This document shows, piece after piece, positions 17,268 to 25,935 of a DNA stretch of 64,000 bases. Both the position numbers and the translations under genes were made by a program. Every line of letters begins with the position of its first letter. Position 1 is the first letter of the stretch. The notes under the pieces are model-generated. The model searched no databases, had not been told where the DNA came from, and was given only the letters and a program-made list of their open reading frames with translations. Source of the stretch: JAEZDC01 sp036676415 (lineage in GTDB: Bacteria; Bacteroidota; Bacteroidia; Chitinophagales; Chitinophagaceae); assembly GCA_036676415.1 (NCBI GenBank), contig JAKFCX010000055.1, positions 40,231 to 104,230 of the forward strand. The letters are read 5' to 3'.

Positions 17268-20200
17268 TTACCCTGTTTTTGTTACACTCACTTTAAGCAG
17301 AACGTCGTTTACTTCAATCTCGTTAGCATTTCCAGTCAATTCCGTTGTCCAATCCAGACTATCTGCCAAAATTTCGGCGCAAATATAATTTTTATACTGG
17401 TTTAAAGAGTTCTTCAACTCCTGTACGTCTTGTACTTGCACGAATATACGGTCTGTTAATTCAAAACCATTTTCTTTACGAATATTTTGTACACGATTTA
17501 CAAACTCTCGTGCATCACCTTCTTTTTTCAAATCATCAGAAATCGTTATATCTAAGGCAACAGTCAGGCTTCCTTTTGAAGCAACACTCCAACCTGGGAT
17601 GTCCTCTGCTGTGATCTCAACGTCGGCAGTAGATAGCTGATAGTTGATCGTTGATAGTTGGAGATAAATAGAGCCGTTCTTTTCAAGCTCAGCAATTTGT
17701 TGCTGATTGAATTTACTGATCTCGGCAGCAGCTTCTTTCATGCTTGCACCCAACTTAGATCCAAGCGTTTTGAAGTTTGCTTTTATCTTTTTGCTGATAA
17801 TTCCTTCTGTTTCGGTGATGTATTGAAACTCTTTTACGTTCACCTCGGCTTTGATCAAATCTTCTATTTTTTCTACCTGGGACTTCATCTTAGGATCAAG
17901 TACAGGTATCAACACTTTTTGTAAAGGCTGACGAACTTTGATGTTTACTTTTTTACGGATCGATAATACCAATGATGAAATGTCCTGGGCCAATTGCATT
18001 CTTTCTTCGAGGTCTGTATCGATTGCTGATTCGATGATCGGCGGGAAATCTGCATGATGCACTGATTCAACCTCAAATCTTCCAGAAACTGCATTCAGGT
18101 TCTGGAAAACTACATCGCTGAAAAATGGTGAGATCGGTGCAATAAGTCTTGAAATCGTTTCCAGGCACTCATATAAAGTCTGGTAAGCTGCAATTTTATC
18201 GTGCTCATATTCTCCTTTCCAGAAACGTCTACGACAAAGACGAACATACCAGTTACTCAGGTGTTCATCCAAAAATTCTTCTACGGCTCTTCCTGCAATA
18301 GTTGGCTCATAATCATCCATCGCTTCCTTCACTTTTTTAACGAGTGAGTTGAGTGATGATAATATCCATCGATCTATTTCAGCTCTTTCTTCCAAAGGAA
18401 TGTATGCTTCTCTGAAAGCAAAGCCATCCACATTGGCATATAAAGCGAAGAATTGATAGGTATTATATAATGTACCAAAGAATTTACGCTGCACTTCTTT
18501 GATGCCGTCGATATCAAATTTGAGATTATCCCATGGAGATGCATTGGTGATCAGATACCATCTTGTTGCATCAGCACCGAAGGTTTCAATGGTTTTAAAA
18601 GGATCGACTACATTACCAAGACGTTTACTCATTTTGTTACCGTTCTTGTCTAAAACAAGACCGTTTGAAACAACTGTTTTGTAAGCAAGCCCAGGAAACT
18701 TTTTATCTGAAACTTCTATTCCATGCTTCTTCAACTCATCATGAATAGATTCTTTCAACAAAGAACCCAGCGCATGTAAAGTGTAGAACCAACCTCTTGT
18801 CTGGTCAACACCTTCGGCTATGAAATTAGCCGGATAATTTTCTGCGAAGGTTTTTACATTCTCAAAGGGAAAATGCCATTGAGCATAAGGCATCGCACCA
18901 GAATCGAACCATACGTCGATCAAATCAGGCACACGTTTCATGGGTTTGCCTGAAGGAGAAACAAGAACGATGTCATCGACATAAGGTTTGTGCAGGTCAA
19001 GAATTCCCTCATGCAGGTAATTCTTATTTACATCACCACCTAACAGTTCGCTGGCTTTCCTGATACCTTCATTAAGCTCTTCGATCGAGCCAATACAAAT
19101 TTCTTCCTCACCATCCTCTGTTTTCCAGATAGGAAGTGGAGTTCCCCAGAACCTTGAACGTGACAAGTTCCAGTCAACCATATTCTCCAGCCAGTTACCA
19201 AATCTTCCTTCACCGGTTGATTTTGGTTTCCAGTTGATGGTCTTATTCAGCTCAACCATTCTATCTTTTAATGCAGTGGTTCTGATGAACCATGCATCTA
19301 ACGGATAATAAAGAATGGGTTTATCAGTTCTCCAGCAATGCGGATAACTGTGTTCGTATTTTTCAACTTTAAAAGCCCTGTTCTCCTTTTTTAGCTTGAC
19401 AGAAATGTCAACATTTACATCAGCATAATCTTTATCGTTCTTATAATCTTTTACAAAACGATTGCTGAACTCACCCAAGCCATCAACAAATTTTCCTTCA
19501 CGATCAACCATGGTGAGGATACCGATATTGTATTTCTTTCCTACTTTATAGTCATCAGCACCAAAAGCCGGAGCTGTATGAACGATACCTGTACCATCTT
19601 CGGTAGTAACAAAATCACCTAATAATATTCTGAAAGGATCAGCACCAGGTGTGATCTCTTTTATTGCTTCGATTGAGTTTGCCTGGTAAGGGAGGAGTTG
19701 TTCGTAACGAACATTTTCAACCTCTTTTCCTTTGAACTCTTTTAGAATTTTCCAGGGAAGGAGTTTTACTTCTGCGGAATAATTATCAAAATCTCCATTC
19801 TCGCCTTCCGGTTTAAAATATTTTCCCAGCAAAGGTTTTGCAAGAACAACATTGATCGGAAGGTGAGTGTAAGGATTGAAGGTTTTTACCAGGGCGTAAT
19901 CTATTTCCGGACCAACAGTCAATCCAAGGTTGGAAGGAAGTGTCCATGGAGTTGTGGTCCATGCAAGGAAGAAAAACTCATTGGTCATTAAGTCAGTGAA
20001 GTCAAATTCTTTCATAAATGACCTATTGACAAATGACTCGTTGACTATCTTAAACATCACCACAGCACTGGTATCTTTCACATCCTTATAAGTGCCAGGC
20101 TGATTTAATTCGTGAGAACTTAAACCTGTTCCGGCAGCTGGAGAATATGGCTGGATGCTTACACTTTCATACAGTAATCCTTTACTGTACAATTGTTTTA

Positions 20201-20693
20201 ATAACCACCAGAGTGTTTCAATGTAATTATTATCAAACGTGATATATGGATCATTCAGATCAACCCAGTAACCCATTTTAGTGGTGAGTTCATCCCATTT
20301 GTCTTTATACCGAAGAACAGCTTCACGGCATTTCTGGTTGTATTCTTCAACGCTTATCTTTTTACCAATATCTTCTTTAGTAATGCCCAACTCTTTTTCA
20401 ACACCCAGTTCAACAGGAAGTCCGTGAGTATCCCAGCCACCTTTACGTTTTACCTGGAAGCCCTGCATGGTTTTATAGCGGCAAACCATGTCTTTCAATG
20501 TTCTTGAGATAACATGGTGAATACCCGGCATTCCATTAGCACTTGGCGGACCTTCATAAAATACAAAAGGCTGGGCACCATCTCTCAGGCTCATACTTTT
20601 TTCAAAGGCCTGGCTCTCATGCCATTTAGCAAGTATTTCCTTTTCGATTGCCGGTAAATTCAATTGGGAAAATTCCCTGTACTTCACACTCAT
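17268..20693 (-). CDS. ileS: Isoleucyl-tRNA synthetase
   Basis: Class I synthetase charging tRNA-Ile, 1141 residues from the ATG at 20693 (an in-frame GTG 15 codons upstream is less likely, as MSVKYREFSQLNLP is the usual start in this phylum). The HIGH-type motif is GMPGIHH near 50, the zinc/CP1 editing domain starts around 190 with FLAWTTTPWTLPSN near 240, and KMSKR is present in GNKMSKRLGN near 690; an anticodon-binding domain follows. Two parts look like repeat-derived insertions: residues 217-226 are the tandem VNESF-VNRSF, encoded by two 15-bp units, and residues about 1011-1022 (LSTINYQLST) are encoded by five heptamers. Both keep the frame open. Downstream DksA-like gene starts 2 bases after the stop. 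Confidence 0.96.
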   Translation of the reverse strand: MSVKYREFSQLNLPAIEKEILAKWHESQAFEKSMSLRDGAQPFVFYEGPPSANGMPGIHHVISRTLKDMVCRYKTMQGFQVKRKGGWDTHGLPVELGVEKELGITKEDIGKKISVEEYNQKCREAVLRYKDKWDELTTKMGYWVDLNDPYITFDNNYIETLWWLLKQLYSKGLLYESVSIQPYSPAAGTGLSSHELNQPGTYKDVKDTSAVVMFKIVNESFVNRSFMKEFDFTDLMTNEFFFLAWTTTPWTLPSNLGLTVGPEIDYALVKTFNPYTHLPINVVLAKPLLGKYFKPEGENGDFDNYSAEVKLLPWKILKEFKGKEVENVRYEQLLPYQANSIEAIKEITPGADPFRILLGDFVTTEDGTGIVHTAPAFGADDYKVGKKYNIGILTMVDREGKFVDGLGEFSNRFVKDYKNDKDYADVNVDISVKLKKENRAFKVEKYEHSYPHCWRTDKPILYYPLDAWFIRTTALKDRMVELNKTINWKPKSTGEGRFGNWLENMVDWNLSRSRFWGTPLPIWKTEDGEEEICIGSIEELNEGIRKASELLGGDVNKNYLHEGILDLHKPYVDDIVLVSPSGKPMKRVPDLIDVWFDSGAMPYAQWHFPFENVKTFAENYPANFIAEGVDQTRGWFYTLHALGSLLKESIHDELKKHGIEVSDKKFPGLAYKTVVSNGLVLDKNGNKMSKRLGNVVDPFKTIETFGADATRWYLITNASPWDNLKFDIDGIKEVQRKFFGTLYNTYQFFALYANVDGFAFREAYIPLEERAEIDRWILSSLNSLVKKVKEAMDDYEPTIAGRAVEEFLDEHLSNWYVRLCRRRFWKGEYEHDKIAAYQTLYECLETISRLIAPISPFFSDVVFQNLNAVSGRFEVESVHHADFPPIIESAIDTDLEERMQLAQDISSLVLSIRKKVNIKVRQPLQKVLIPVLDPKMKSQVEKIEDLIKAEVNVKEFQYITETEGIISKKIKANFKTLGSKLGASMKEAAAEISKFNQQQIAELEKNGSIYLQLSTINYQLSTADVEITAEDIPGWSVASKGSLTVALDITISDDLKKEGDAREFVNRVQNIRKENGFELTDRIFVQVQDVQELKNSLNQYKNYICAEILADSLDWTTELTGNANEIEVNDVLLKVSVTKTG
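17629..17663. repeat. Heptamer tandem repeat (unit GTTGATA, five copies) inside ileS
   Basis: Consecutive heptamers on the plus strand: GTAGATA, GCTGATA, GTTGATC, GTTGATA, GTTGGAG. The best conserved nonamer TGATAGTTG recurs at 14-base spacing. It lies in the C-terminal part of the ileS coding region and is read as LSTINYQLST. Confidence 0.7.
20016..20045. repeat. Two tandem 15-bp units inside ileS
   Basis: AAATGACCTATTGAC followed directly by AAATGACTCGTTGAC; 12 of 15 bases are identical. Being a multiple of three, it encodes a five-residue duplication (VNESF, VNRSF) at the N-terminal edge of the editing domain. More degraded GTCA-containing sequence continues to its left. Confidence 0.65.
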
Positions 20694-20833
20694 CCTGTTA
20701 TTGGCGGTTTTTAAGGCTGCGAAGTTAAGGATTGACACCTGATAATAAATAAGCGGAATTTCCGGTTGAGTGTATTGTTTATCAATCTAAAGAGGTGGAA
20801 TAAAACAGATAAGGCTTGGATGCTTCTAATCTA

Positions 20834-20841
20834 TATTTTTG
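20834..20841 (+). promoter_or_regulatory. Candidate -7 box (TATTTTTG) of tRNA-Arg
   Basis: Perfect match to TAnnTTTG ending 6 bases before the first base of the tRNA, so the primary transcript would begin at or very close to the mature 5' end. A TTG is upstream but at shorter than optimal spacing. Confidence 0.45.
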
Positions 20842-20847
20842 CCGGAA

Positions 20848-20919
20848 GGCCTCGTAGTACAATGGATAGTATAAGAGTTTCCGAAGCTCCAGATACAGGT
20901 TCGATTCCTGTCGAGGCCA
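20848..20919 (+). tRNA. tRNA-Arg, anticodon CCG
   Basis: The cloverleaf can be drawn by hand: acceptor GGCCTCG pairs with CGAGGCC, D-arm GTAC/GTAT, anticodon loop TTCCGAA giving anticodon CCG (reads CGG), and T-arm ACAGG-TTCGATT-CCTGT, with discriminator A. CCA is not encoded. The outermost pair of the anticodon stem (A27-C43) is a mismatch and T31-G39 a wobble; the other three pairs are canonical. It stands between ileS and a hypothetical gene. Confidence 0.93.
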
Positions 20920-20953
20920 CAAAAGTTATTGATATCTTAAGATTATTGGAGTT

Positions 20954-21009
20954 AATTACCAGGGAGAGTTCAAGAAGGCTGGATTCTGAGTAACTCCTCC
21001 CCTGTAATT
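20954..21009. repeat. Long imperfect inverted repeat behind tRNA-Arg
   Basis: The arm AATTACCAGGGAGAGTT (20954-20970) pairs with AACTCCTCCCCTGTAATT (20992-21009) with a few mismatches and a 21-base loop. It ends one base before the stop codon of the convergent hypothetical gene. It lacks a T-run, so it may be a processing or stabilising hairpin rather than a classical terminator. Confidence 0.5.
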
Positions 21010-21312
21010 CTACATTTGTAATTTTAGTTTATCCAACCTATAGCCATCTTTTTCCATTTGTCTTGAAATCGTTTTACCTATTTCAATGGCTCTTTCAGAT
21101 TTAGTGCCGTTTACTTCAATCCACTTCATTCGTCCATCCTCTTCAAAATCAAGATTCAGATGCACTTCACCTTCTTTGGGAATCTTTGCAACAAAGTATC
21201 GATACCTTATATCGCCTACCACGTAGACCGGTATCGGCTGGTTCTTATAATTGATTAAAAAATTCTTAGGAAACTCCATATACAATATTCGTCCAAGACA
21301 AATGCCAGTCAT
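21010..21312 (-). CDS. Hypothetical protein, about 100 residues
   Basis: No family recognised. The product is a small soluble protein without signal peptide or membrane helix, mixing short hydrophobic beta-like stretches (PIPVYVVG, RYRYFVAKIP, VHLNLDFEEDGRMKWIEV) with a lysine-rich C-terminal helix. An alternative start is the methionine at residue 12 (21279), which gives MEFPKNFL and may be the true one. It ends beside the inverted repeat at 20954-21009; upstream is marC on the same strand after about 90 bases. Coding appearance is supported by the balanced composition and absence of a better frame on either strand. Confidence 0.55.
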   Translation of the reverse strand: MTGICLGRILYMEFPKNFLINYKNQPIPVYVVGDIRYRYFVAKIPKEGEVHLNLDFEEDGRMKWIEVNGTKSERAIEIGKTISRQMEKDGYRLDKLKLQM

Positions 21313-21400
21313 TTAATTACAGTTACAACACTCGCCGATTTAAGTAAAAGTTAGGACTGTACAGTTGCTAGTTCACAAAGTGTTAAGATATGGATTCATC

Positions 21401-21979
21401 CTATTTACCAAATGCCTGAAGATTACTGCTGAATATTTTTACTGCTATGGCTATGAGTATCACTCCAAAGAATTTTCTTACCGCCAGTAAGCCTGCTTTG
21501 CCTAAAGCTCTTTCAATCCACCGTAAAGAAATAAGAACAAGATAGACCCCCAGCAGGTTTATTAATATTCCCAACAAAATATAAGTCTCGTGGAAATTTG
21601 CTTTTAACGACATTACCGTTGTAAGTGTTCCTGAACCTGCGATGATAGGAAATGCAATCGGAACCAGTGTGCCGGCTTTTACATCTTTGTCGCTTTTAAA
21701 AATTTCATGCCCAAGCACCATTTCCAATCCAAGCAAAAAGATAACGATTGAACCACCCACAGCAAACGATCTTACGTCTACACCCATCATTCTCAGGAAA
21801 GGATCGCCGAGATAAAGAAACAAAATCATTAAAGCTCCCGATATTAATGTTGCAGGCAACGATCTTATACCACCCATTTTCTCTTTGAGAGAAATTAATA
21901 ATGGAATAGAACCGATCACATCTATCACAGCGAATAATGTAAAGGTCACCGTCAGCAGGTTGTCAATATCAAAATCCAT
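21401..21979 (-). CDS. MarC-family integral membrane protein
   Basis: A 192-residue protein with six predicted membrane helices and the family features FTLFAVIDVIGSIPLLISL near 14-32, FLLGLEMVLGHEIF near 80-93 and the conserved AFPIIAGSGTLTTV segment near 108-121. MarC/YhgN proteins were once linked to multiple antibiotic resistance but their transport role is unresolved. Starts at an ATG; a terminator-bounded BtuB gene is its upstream neighbour. Confidence 0.9.
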   Translation of the reverse strand: MDFDIDNLLTVTFTLFAVIDVIGSIPLLISLKEKMGGIRSLPATLISGALMILFLYLGDPFLRMMGVDVRSFAVGGSIVIFLLGLEMVLGHEIFKSDKDVKAGTLVPIAFPIIAGSGTLTTVMSLKANFHETYILLGILINLLGVYLVLISLRWIERALGKAGLLAVRKFFGVILIAIAVKIFSSNLQAFGK

Positions 21980-22050
21980 GATGATAATTTATAATGCAAA
22001 TCTATAACATGAGGCTTTGATAATGAACCAGATTTTACAAAGTACAGTAC

Positions 22051-22075
22051 AAAAAAACCGGCCTGGGCCGGTTTT
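22051..22075 (-). terminator. Rho-independent terminator of the BtuB-like gene
   Basis: Stem AACCGGCC/GGCCGGTT with a very tight loop, followed on the minus strand by a run of seven T, 19 bases after the stop codon. Confidence 0.8.
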
Positions 22076-22093
22076 GCAAATATTAGAAGAAAT

Positions 22094-24031
22094 CTATAGT
22101 GTCAATGTAATTCCACCTGTCATCATAAAAGGAGCTGCATTGTATCCTCGAATGTCGAAGAACTTTTTGCTGGTAATATTCTGTGCATCCACAAAAAACT
22201 TGAACCGCTTCTTCAACTTGTATTCTGCATACATATTTATCATGTGATAATCTTCCAGTTCAACATCTGAAGCCATATAACCACCTACATCGTTTCGGCT
22301 GCCAACGTACTTCCCGGTTACGCTTGCAAAAAAACCTGGTGTGAACTGGTAACCCATTGCAAGATTGAGATTATGTCTTGGTCTTCTTAACAGGTATGAG
22401 TATGATGTATCTTTAAAAGTCTCCCTGCTTTGTGTTGTTTCGGTGGATGAAAGAAACGTGTAATTAGCACTGATATCGAGCTTTGCAACAGGTTGTACTT
22501 TGATCTCATACTCCAGTCCTCTTACAATCTGTTTTACAAAATTGAAATATTTAAAACTGATGTAATTAAAATCCACTCCGTCTTTGATAGTGCGATAGAA
22601 ATACACCAATCTGCTGCTCATCTTATTATGTTGCTGACTGAACCCGATCTCATAGTTAACTGATTTTTCCGCTTTCAGTTCCCTGTTGCCAACCGTATTA
22701 TCATATACCTGGTAAATGGAAGGAGCTTTAAACCCACTGGCAATACTTCCGAATACCCTGTAATGATCATTGATCTTATATGAAGGGTTGAAAGTATAGG
22801 TGTGATTACTTCCATAACGGCTATGCACATTAATTCTGCCACCAACCTCAGCATTAAATCTTTTGTTTACGCTGTTGAACATTAACGATGCATACAAAGA
22901 AGCCTGGCTTACTGAAGTGTCTTTGAATTTACTTGCATAAGGACCAAAAGAAGAAATCGATAAATAATCATTATTCATCAATCCATATCGGTAATCGCTT
23001 CCTTGTAAAAGTGTAAATCCCCCACCCAAATTAACGCTTGCAAATATTTCTGCAAACTGTGTTCTTCCTTTGTAAGCATTGCTTTCATATTTTGTGAAAC
23101 CTGCAATAAACCCGCTGTCATTTAAATATTTTCTCTCAAGATCAGCATACTGATAATTAGCAGTAACGGTAACTTTTTCGCCTTTATAATTAAATGAAAC
23201 ACCACTGGTATGTACACTATTGTCGATGTAATAATCTTTTTCGTCTGTGAATATGGATGCATCAATATCGGACTTGTAGCCACTGTACTGAGAGAATCCT
23301 CTGAATGAGATTTGTTTACTTAACTGGTATTGTAAGCTGGCACTGATTACATTTCCCTTATATGTATCCTTCTCGTAATCCTTTTTTCCACTGCTGTCGT
23401 ATGCTGACGAAAAACCATCAGTACTCAACCTTGCATATCGCAAATTGTAAGTGAACTTATTTTGCTTACCAAACAACTGAACATTCCCTTTAAAGGTGTT
23501 GAAACTTCCGTATGCTGCAGTGGCTTTTACGTTAAACGGTTTGGTAATCTCTTTGTTTACGGTAATGATATTAATAACACCTGCAATGGCATCACTTCCA
23601 TATAAAGTTGACTGTGCACCCTTACATACTTCTATTCTTTCCACTTCATTAATGGAAAAAAAGTTGAGGTCATACTCATTGTTAATGAAAGAAGGATCGT
23701 TCACAGGAATTCCATCCATCAATATCAAAACCCTTCCTGGTGATGCTCCTCGCATATACACCGTTTGTACACTGCCTGCTGCATTATATGCACCATTGAT
23801 AACGATACCGGCCTGCTCATTTAAGATTTGCGAAACGGTTTTACCGGAGCTTTTTTCGAGCTGTTCTTTGGTGATCACAGTTACTACTTTCCCCGTAGCG
23901 CTCTGCTTCTGTTCAATTTTTGATGCGGTAACAGTTACTGCATCCAGCTCTTTTGTCTTTGTTGAATCCTGTTGTGCAAATGCTGTTATAGAAACAGCCA
24001 TTAATGCAATTGTGAAAAATTTCCTGTTCAT
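22094..24031 (-). CDS. btuB: TonB-dependent outer-membrane receptor, probable cobalamin transporter
   Basis: A 645-residue TonB-dependent receptor that would take up vitamin B12 or another corrinoid across the outer membrane. I start it at the ATG at 24031 giving a standard signal peptide MNRKFFTIALMAVSITAFAQ. A TonB-box-like DAVTVTASK follows near residue 30, then a plug with VYMRGASPGRVLILMDGIPV and VERIEVCKGAQSTLYGSDAIAGVINI, then a beta-barrel ending in a hydrophobic terminal strand (GGITLTL). The family alone does not fix the substrate; the cobalamin riboswitch in its 5' leader does. No btuF, btuCD or cobalamin synthesis genes are next to it. Confidence 0.9.
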   Translation of the reverse strand: MNRKFFTIALMAVSITAFAQQDSTKTKELDAVTVTASKIEQKQSATGKVVTVITKEQLEKSSGKTVSQILNEQAGIVINGAYNAAGSVQTVYMRGASPGRVLILMDGIPVNDPSFINNEYDLNFFSINEVERIEVCKGAQSTLYGSDAIAGVINIITVNKEITKPFNVKATAAYGSFNTFKGNVQLFGKQNKFTYNLRYARLSTDGFSSAYDSSGKKDYEKDTYKGNVISASLQYQLSKQISFRGFSQYSGYKSDIDASIFTDEKDYYIDNSVHTSGVSFNYKGEKVTVTANYQYADLERKYLNDSGFIAGFTKYESNAYKGRTQFAEIFASVNLGGGFTLLQGSDYRYGLMNNDYLSISSFGPYASKFKDTSVSQASLYASLMFNSVNKRFNAEVGGRINVHSRYGSNHTYTFNPSYKINDHYRVFGSIASGFKAPSIYQVYDNTVGNRELKAEKSVNYEIGFSQQHNKMSSRLVYFYRTIKDGVDFNYISFKYFNFVKQIVRGLEYEIKVQPVAKLDISANYTFLSSTETTQSRETFKDTSYSYLLRRPRHNLNLAMGYQFTPGFFASVTGKYVGSRNDVGGYMASDVELEDYHMINMYAEYKLKKRFKFFVDAQNITSKKFFDIRGYNAAPFMMTGGITLTL

Positions 24032-24109
24032 AAGCAAATTGTTTGTTTATGAACCTCCGTAAATGAAAGAATAGAAATGAACCTGGCCTGCACCGTCCTT
24101 TAGGAAGGC

Positions 24110-24345
24110 TGGGAAGGTCATCTCCGGCTTCTCACCCGAAAGCTCAGATTAAAAATGTAGTTCTGGCAGGTCTTCTGGCTTGCTTTATTGCTGAACCTTC
24201 CCGTTTAAAATAAACAGTGGTTTGTTTTCAGCAGAAAATGAATCAGAATATTAAATGGAATTCACCATTCACTATTCACCATTCATAAAGCTTACAGCTA
24301 CGGGGATAGCATCGGACTTTAACCGATTTCCCTTTAATCTTTGAA
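24110..24345 (-). promoter_or_regulatory. Cobalamin (adenosylcobalamin-type) riboswitch upstream of btuB
   Basis: Read on the minus strand, the conserved core elements are in order: AAAGTCCGATGCTATCCCCG and AGCTGTAAG (24291-24320), then the B12 box GCCAGAAGACCTGCC (24165-24179), then the 3' part with GGGTGAGAAGCCGG near 24118-24140. The switch lies 80 bases before the btuB start, so coenzyme B12 binding should shut the gene off. The peripheral segment between the core and the B12 box is enlarged by a heptamer repeat (24260-24287). Confidence 0.88.
24260..24287. repeat. Heptamer tandem repeat (unit ATTCACC, four copies) inside the cobalamin riboswitch
   Basis: ATTCACC, ATTCACT, ATTCACC, ATTCATA in direct succession, so that ATTCACCATTCA recurs at a 14-base spacing. 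It falls in the variable peripheral region between the conserved core and the B12 box, where extra length is tolerated. Confidence 0.75.
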
Positions 24346-24385
24346 GAATTTTATTTAGCCAGCTTCACAACTTTTTGCGTCGTCC

Positions 24386-24424
24386 GTTGTGTCACTCACT
24401 TCATGGTTCAGCACTTTACTGAAC
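24386..24424 (+). repeat. Dispersed intergenic repeat, copy C
   Basis: GTTGTGTCACTCACTTCA followed by a hairpin GTTCAG - 7 nt - CTGAAC. Copy A at 2992-3030 (opposite strand) has the same block and the same stem with one G-T wobble. It lies between the riboswitch and the permease start and is covered by a spurious upstream extension of the permease frame. Confidence 0.65.
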
Positions 24425-24546
24425 AAACTCGTCATCGAAACCAGATCTGCTGCAAATGTAGAAACTCGGCATTGCATCATGAATTTTGTTTTCCACCTGC
24501 CTGTGCACATTTTCTGAAAGCGAAGTACATTTTCTTATTACATTTA

Positions 24547-25887
24547 ATGATGCAGGGAAAACAAAAGATCAATCTCTTCAGCTTCACCATGATCGTGGTG
24601 GGACTTGTAATAGGAATGGGCATATTCAGAGCTGCAGCCACCAGTGCAAAAGATGCTATTGAGCCCTCAGTTTATTTTACGGCCTGGATTGTTGGCGGTA
24701 TTGTTGCCCTGTGTGGTGCTTTAACTTATGCAGAGATTGGAAGCCGTTATCCGGTAACAGGTGGATATTATAAAATCTTCTCGTATGCATATCATCCCAG
24801 TATCGCCTTTGCTATAAATTGTATTATATTAATCAGCAATGCAGCCAGCCTTAGTGTTGTAGCGCTGATTGGAAGTGGATACATTGGTAAACTATATCCT
24901 GAATTTATATCGTCTGATATTGATAAAGCCTTGCTAAGTGGTGTTGCCATCATTCTATTCTACGGCATTAATCTGATGGGTCTGAAGGTCAGCACGAGGA
25001 CGCAAAACGTATTAATGATCATCAAGATCGGGATGGTGTTGCTGCTTATATCTGCTTTGTTCTTTGGAAATGATGCAAACGCCACTTCAGTTGCTGCACA
25101 GGATTCAACAACTTCCATGAGCTGGATTCAAAGCCTCGGAATAAGCCTTATTGCAGTTTCGTTTACATATGGAGGCTACCAGCAAACGATAAATTTTGGA
25201 AGTGAAGTAGAAAAACCGCAGAAAAATATTCCAAGAGGTATCTTCTTTGGTATCGCCATCATTATTGGTTTGTATTTACTGGTTAACCTGAGCTACTATA
25301 CCATCGTTGGCTTTAACGAGATGAAAGGCGAAAAAGAAATCGCTTACGCTGTTATCAATAAAGTGTTTGGAAGCCAGAGTGCAAATGTTTTTTCTTTCTT
25401 CCTGTTTTTTGGTGTACTGGCTTATGTAAATACTTTGTTGCTGAGCAATCCCAGAGTGATGTATGCTATGGGTGAAGAAGGAAGTTTACCGAAAGTATTT
25501 TCCCGCCAGAACAAAAAGAATGTGCTTACAGTTTCGCTGACAGTGTTTGCAGCAATGTGCATTATCATATTATTCTTTGCCCAAACTTTTGATGCCATAT
25601 TAAGTTTTACAATTTTCCTCGACTGTTTTGGAATGATTGCCAGCAGTGCTACGATTTTTAAGTTAAGAAGAGAGACAAAACATCTTGATGGAACAGGTAT
25701 TTATAAAATGAGGCTGTTCCCTTTGCTGCCTTTGATATTTATTGCTGTGTATGCTTTTGTAGGAGTGAGCATTACTATCAATACACCAAACACTGCACTT
25801 ACCGGTATACTTGTGTTAGTAGCTTTTATGATCATTTATTTCGTCACACAACGCTTTTCATCAAAGAGAATAAAAGACAATCCCTGA
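24547..25887 (+). CDS. Amino acid permease (APC superfamily)
   Basis: A 446-residue transporter with twelve predicted helices. The first helix has the IVVGLVIGMGIFRA glycine motif of APC-family substrate binding and the second helix region reads ALTYAEIGSRYPVTGGYY, which is the conserved LAT/APA signature. I place the start at the ATG at 24547 (MMQGKQKINLFSF); the open frame extends 48 codons further upstream but that part covers the riboswitch-side repeat and has no protein character. It probably imports or exchanges amino acids across the inner membrane; specificity not determinable. Ends at a strong bidirectional terminator. Confidence 0.9.
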   Translation: MMQGKQKINLFSFTMIVVGLVIGMGIFRAAATSAKDAIEPSVYFTAWIVGGIVALCGALTYAEIGSRYPVTGGYYKIFSYAYHPSIAFAINCIILISNAASLSVVALIGSGYIGKLYPEFISSDIDKALLSGVAIILFYGINLMGLKVSTRTQNVLMIIKIGMVLLLISALFFGNDANATSVAAQDSTTSMSWIQSLGISLIAVSFTYGGYQQTINFGSEVEKPQKNIPRGIFFGIAIIIGLYLLVNLSYYTIVGFNEMKGEKEIAYAVINKVFGSQSANVFSFFLFFGVLAYVNTLLLSNPRVMYAMGEEGSLPKVFSRQNKKNVLTVSLTVFAAMCIIILFFAQTFDAILSFTIFLDCFGMIASSATIFKLRRETKHLDGTGIYKMRLFPLLPLIFIAVYAFVGVSITINTPNTALTGILVLVAFMIIYFVTQRFSSKRIKDNP

Positions 25888-25888
25888 C

Positions 25889-25919
25889 AAAAAAAATCCC
25901 GCAGATGCGGGATTTTTTT
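25889..25919. terminator. Bidirectional rho-independent terminator
   Basis: Perfect stem AATCCCGC - AGAT - GCGGGATT with an A-run on the left and T-run on the right, placed between the convergent permease and outer-membrane barrel genes, so it can serve both strands. Confidence 0.9.
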
Positions 25920-25935
25920 ATAATAATGTTAGTTC

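Noticed and set aside
23496..24062. 188-codon open frame on the + strand opposite btuB
   Set aside because: It is the antisense of a clear TonB receptor and has no family features; long antisense frames are common opposite such genes.
24403..24546. Open in-frame extension of the amino acid permease by 48 codons
   Set aside because: It covers a dispersed repeat, has a cysteine/histidine-rich composition without transporter character, and an ATG pair at 24547-24552 precedes the conserved first helix.
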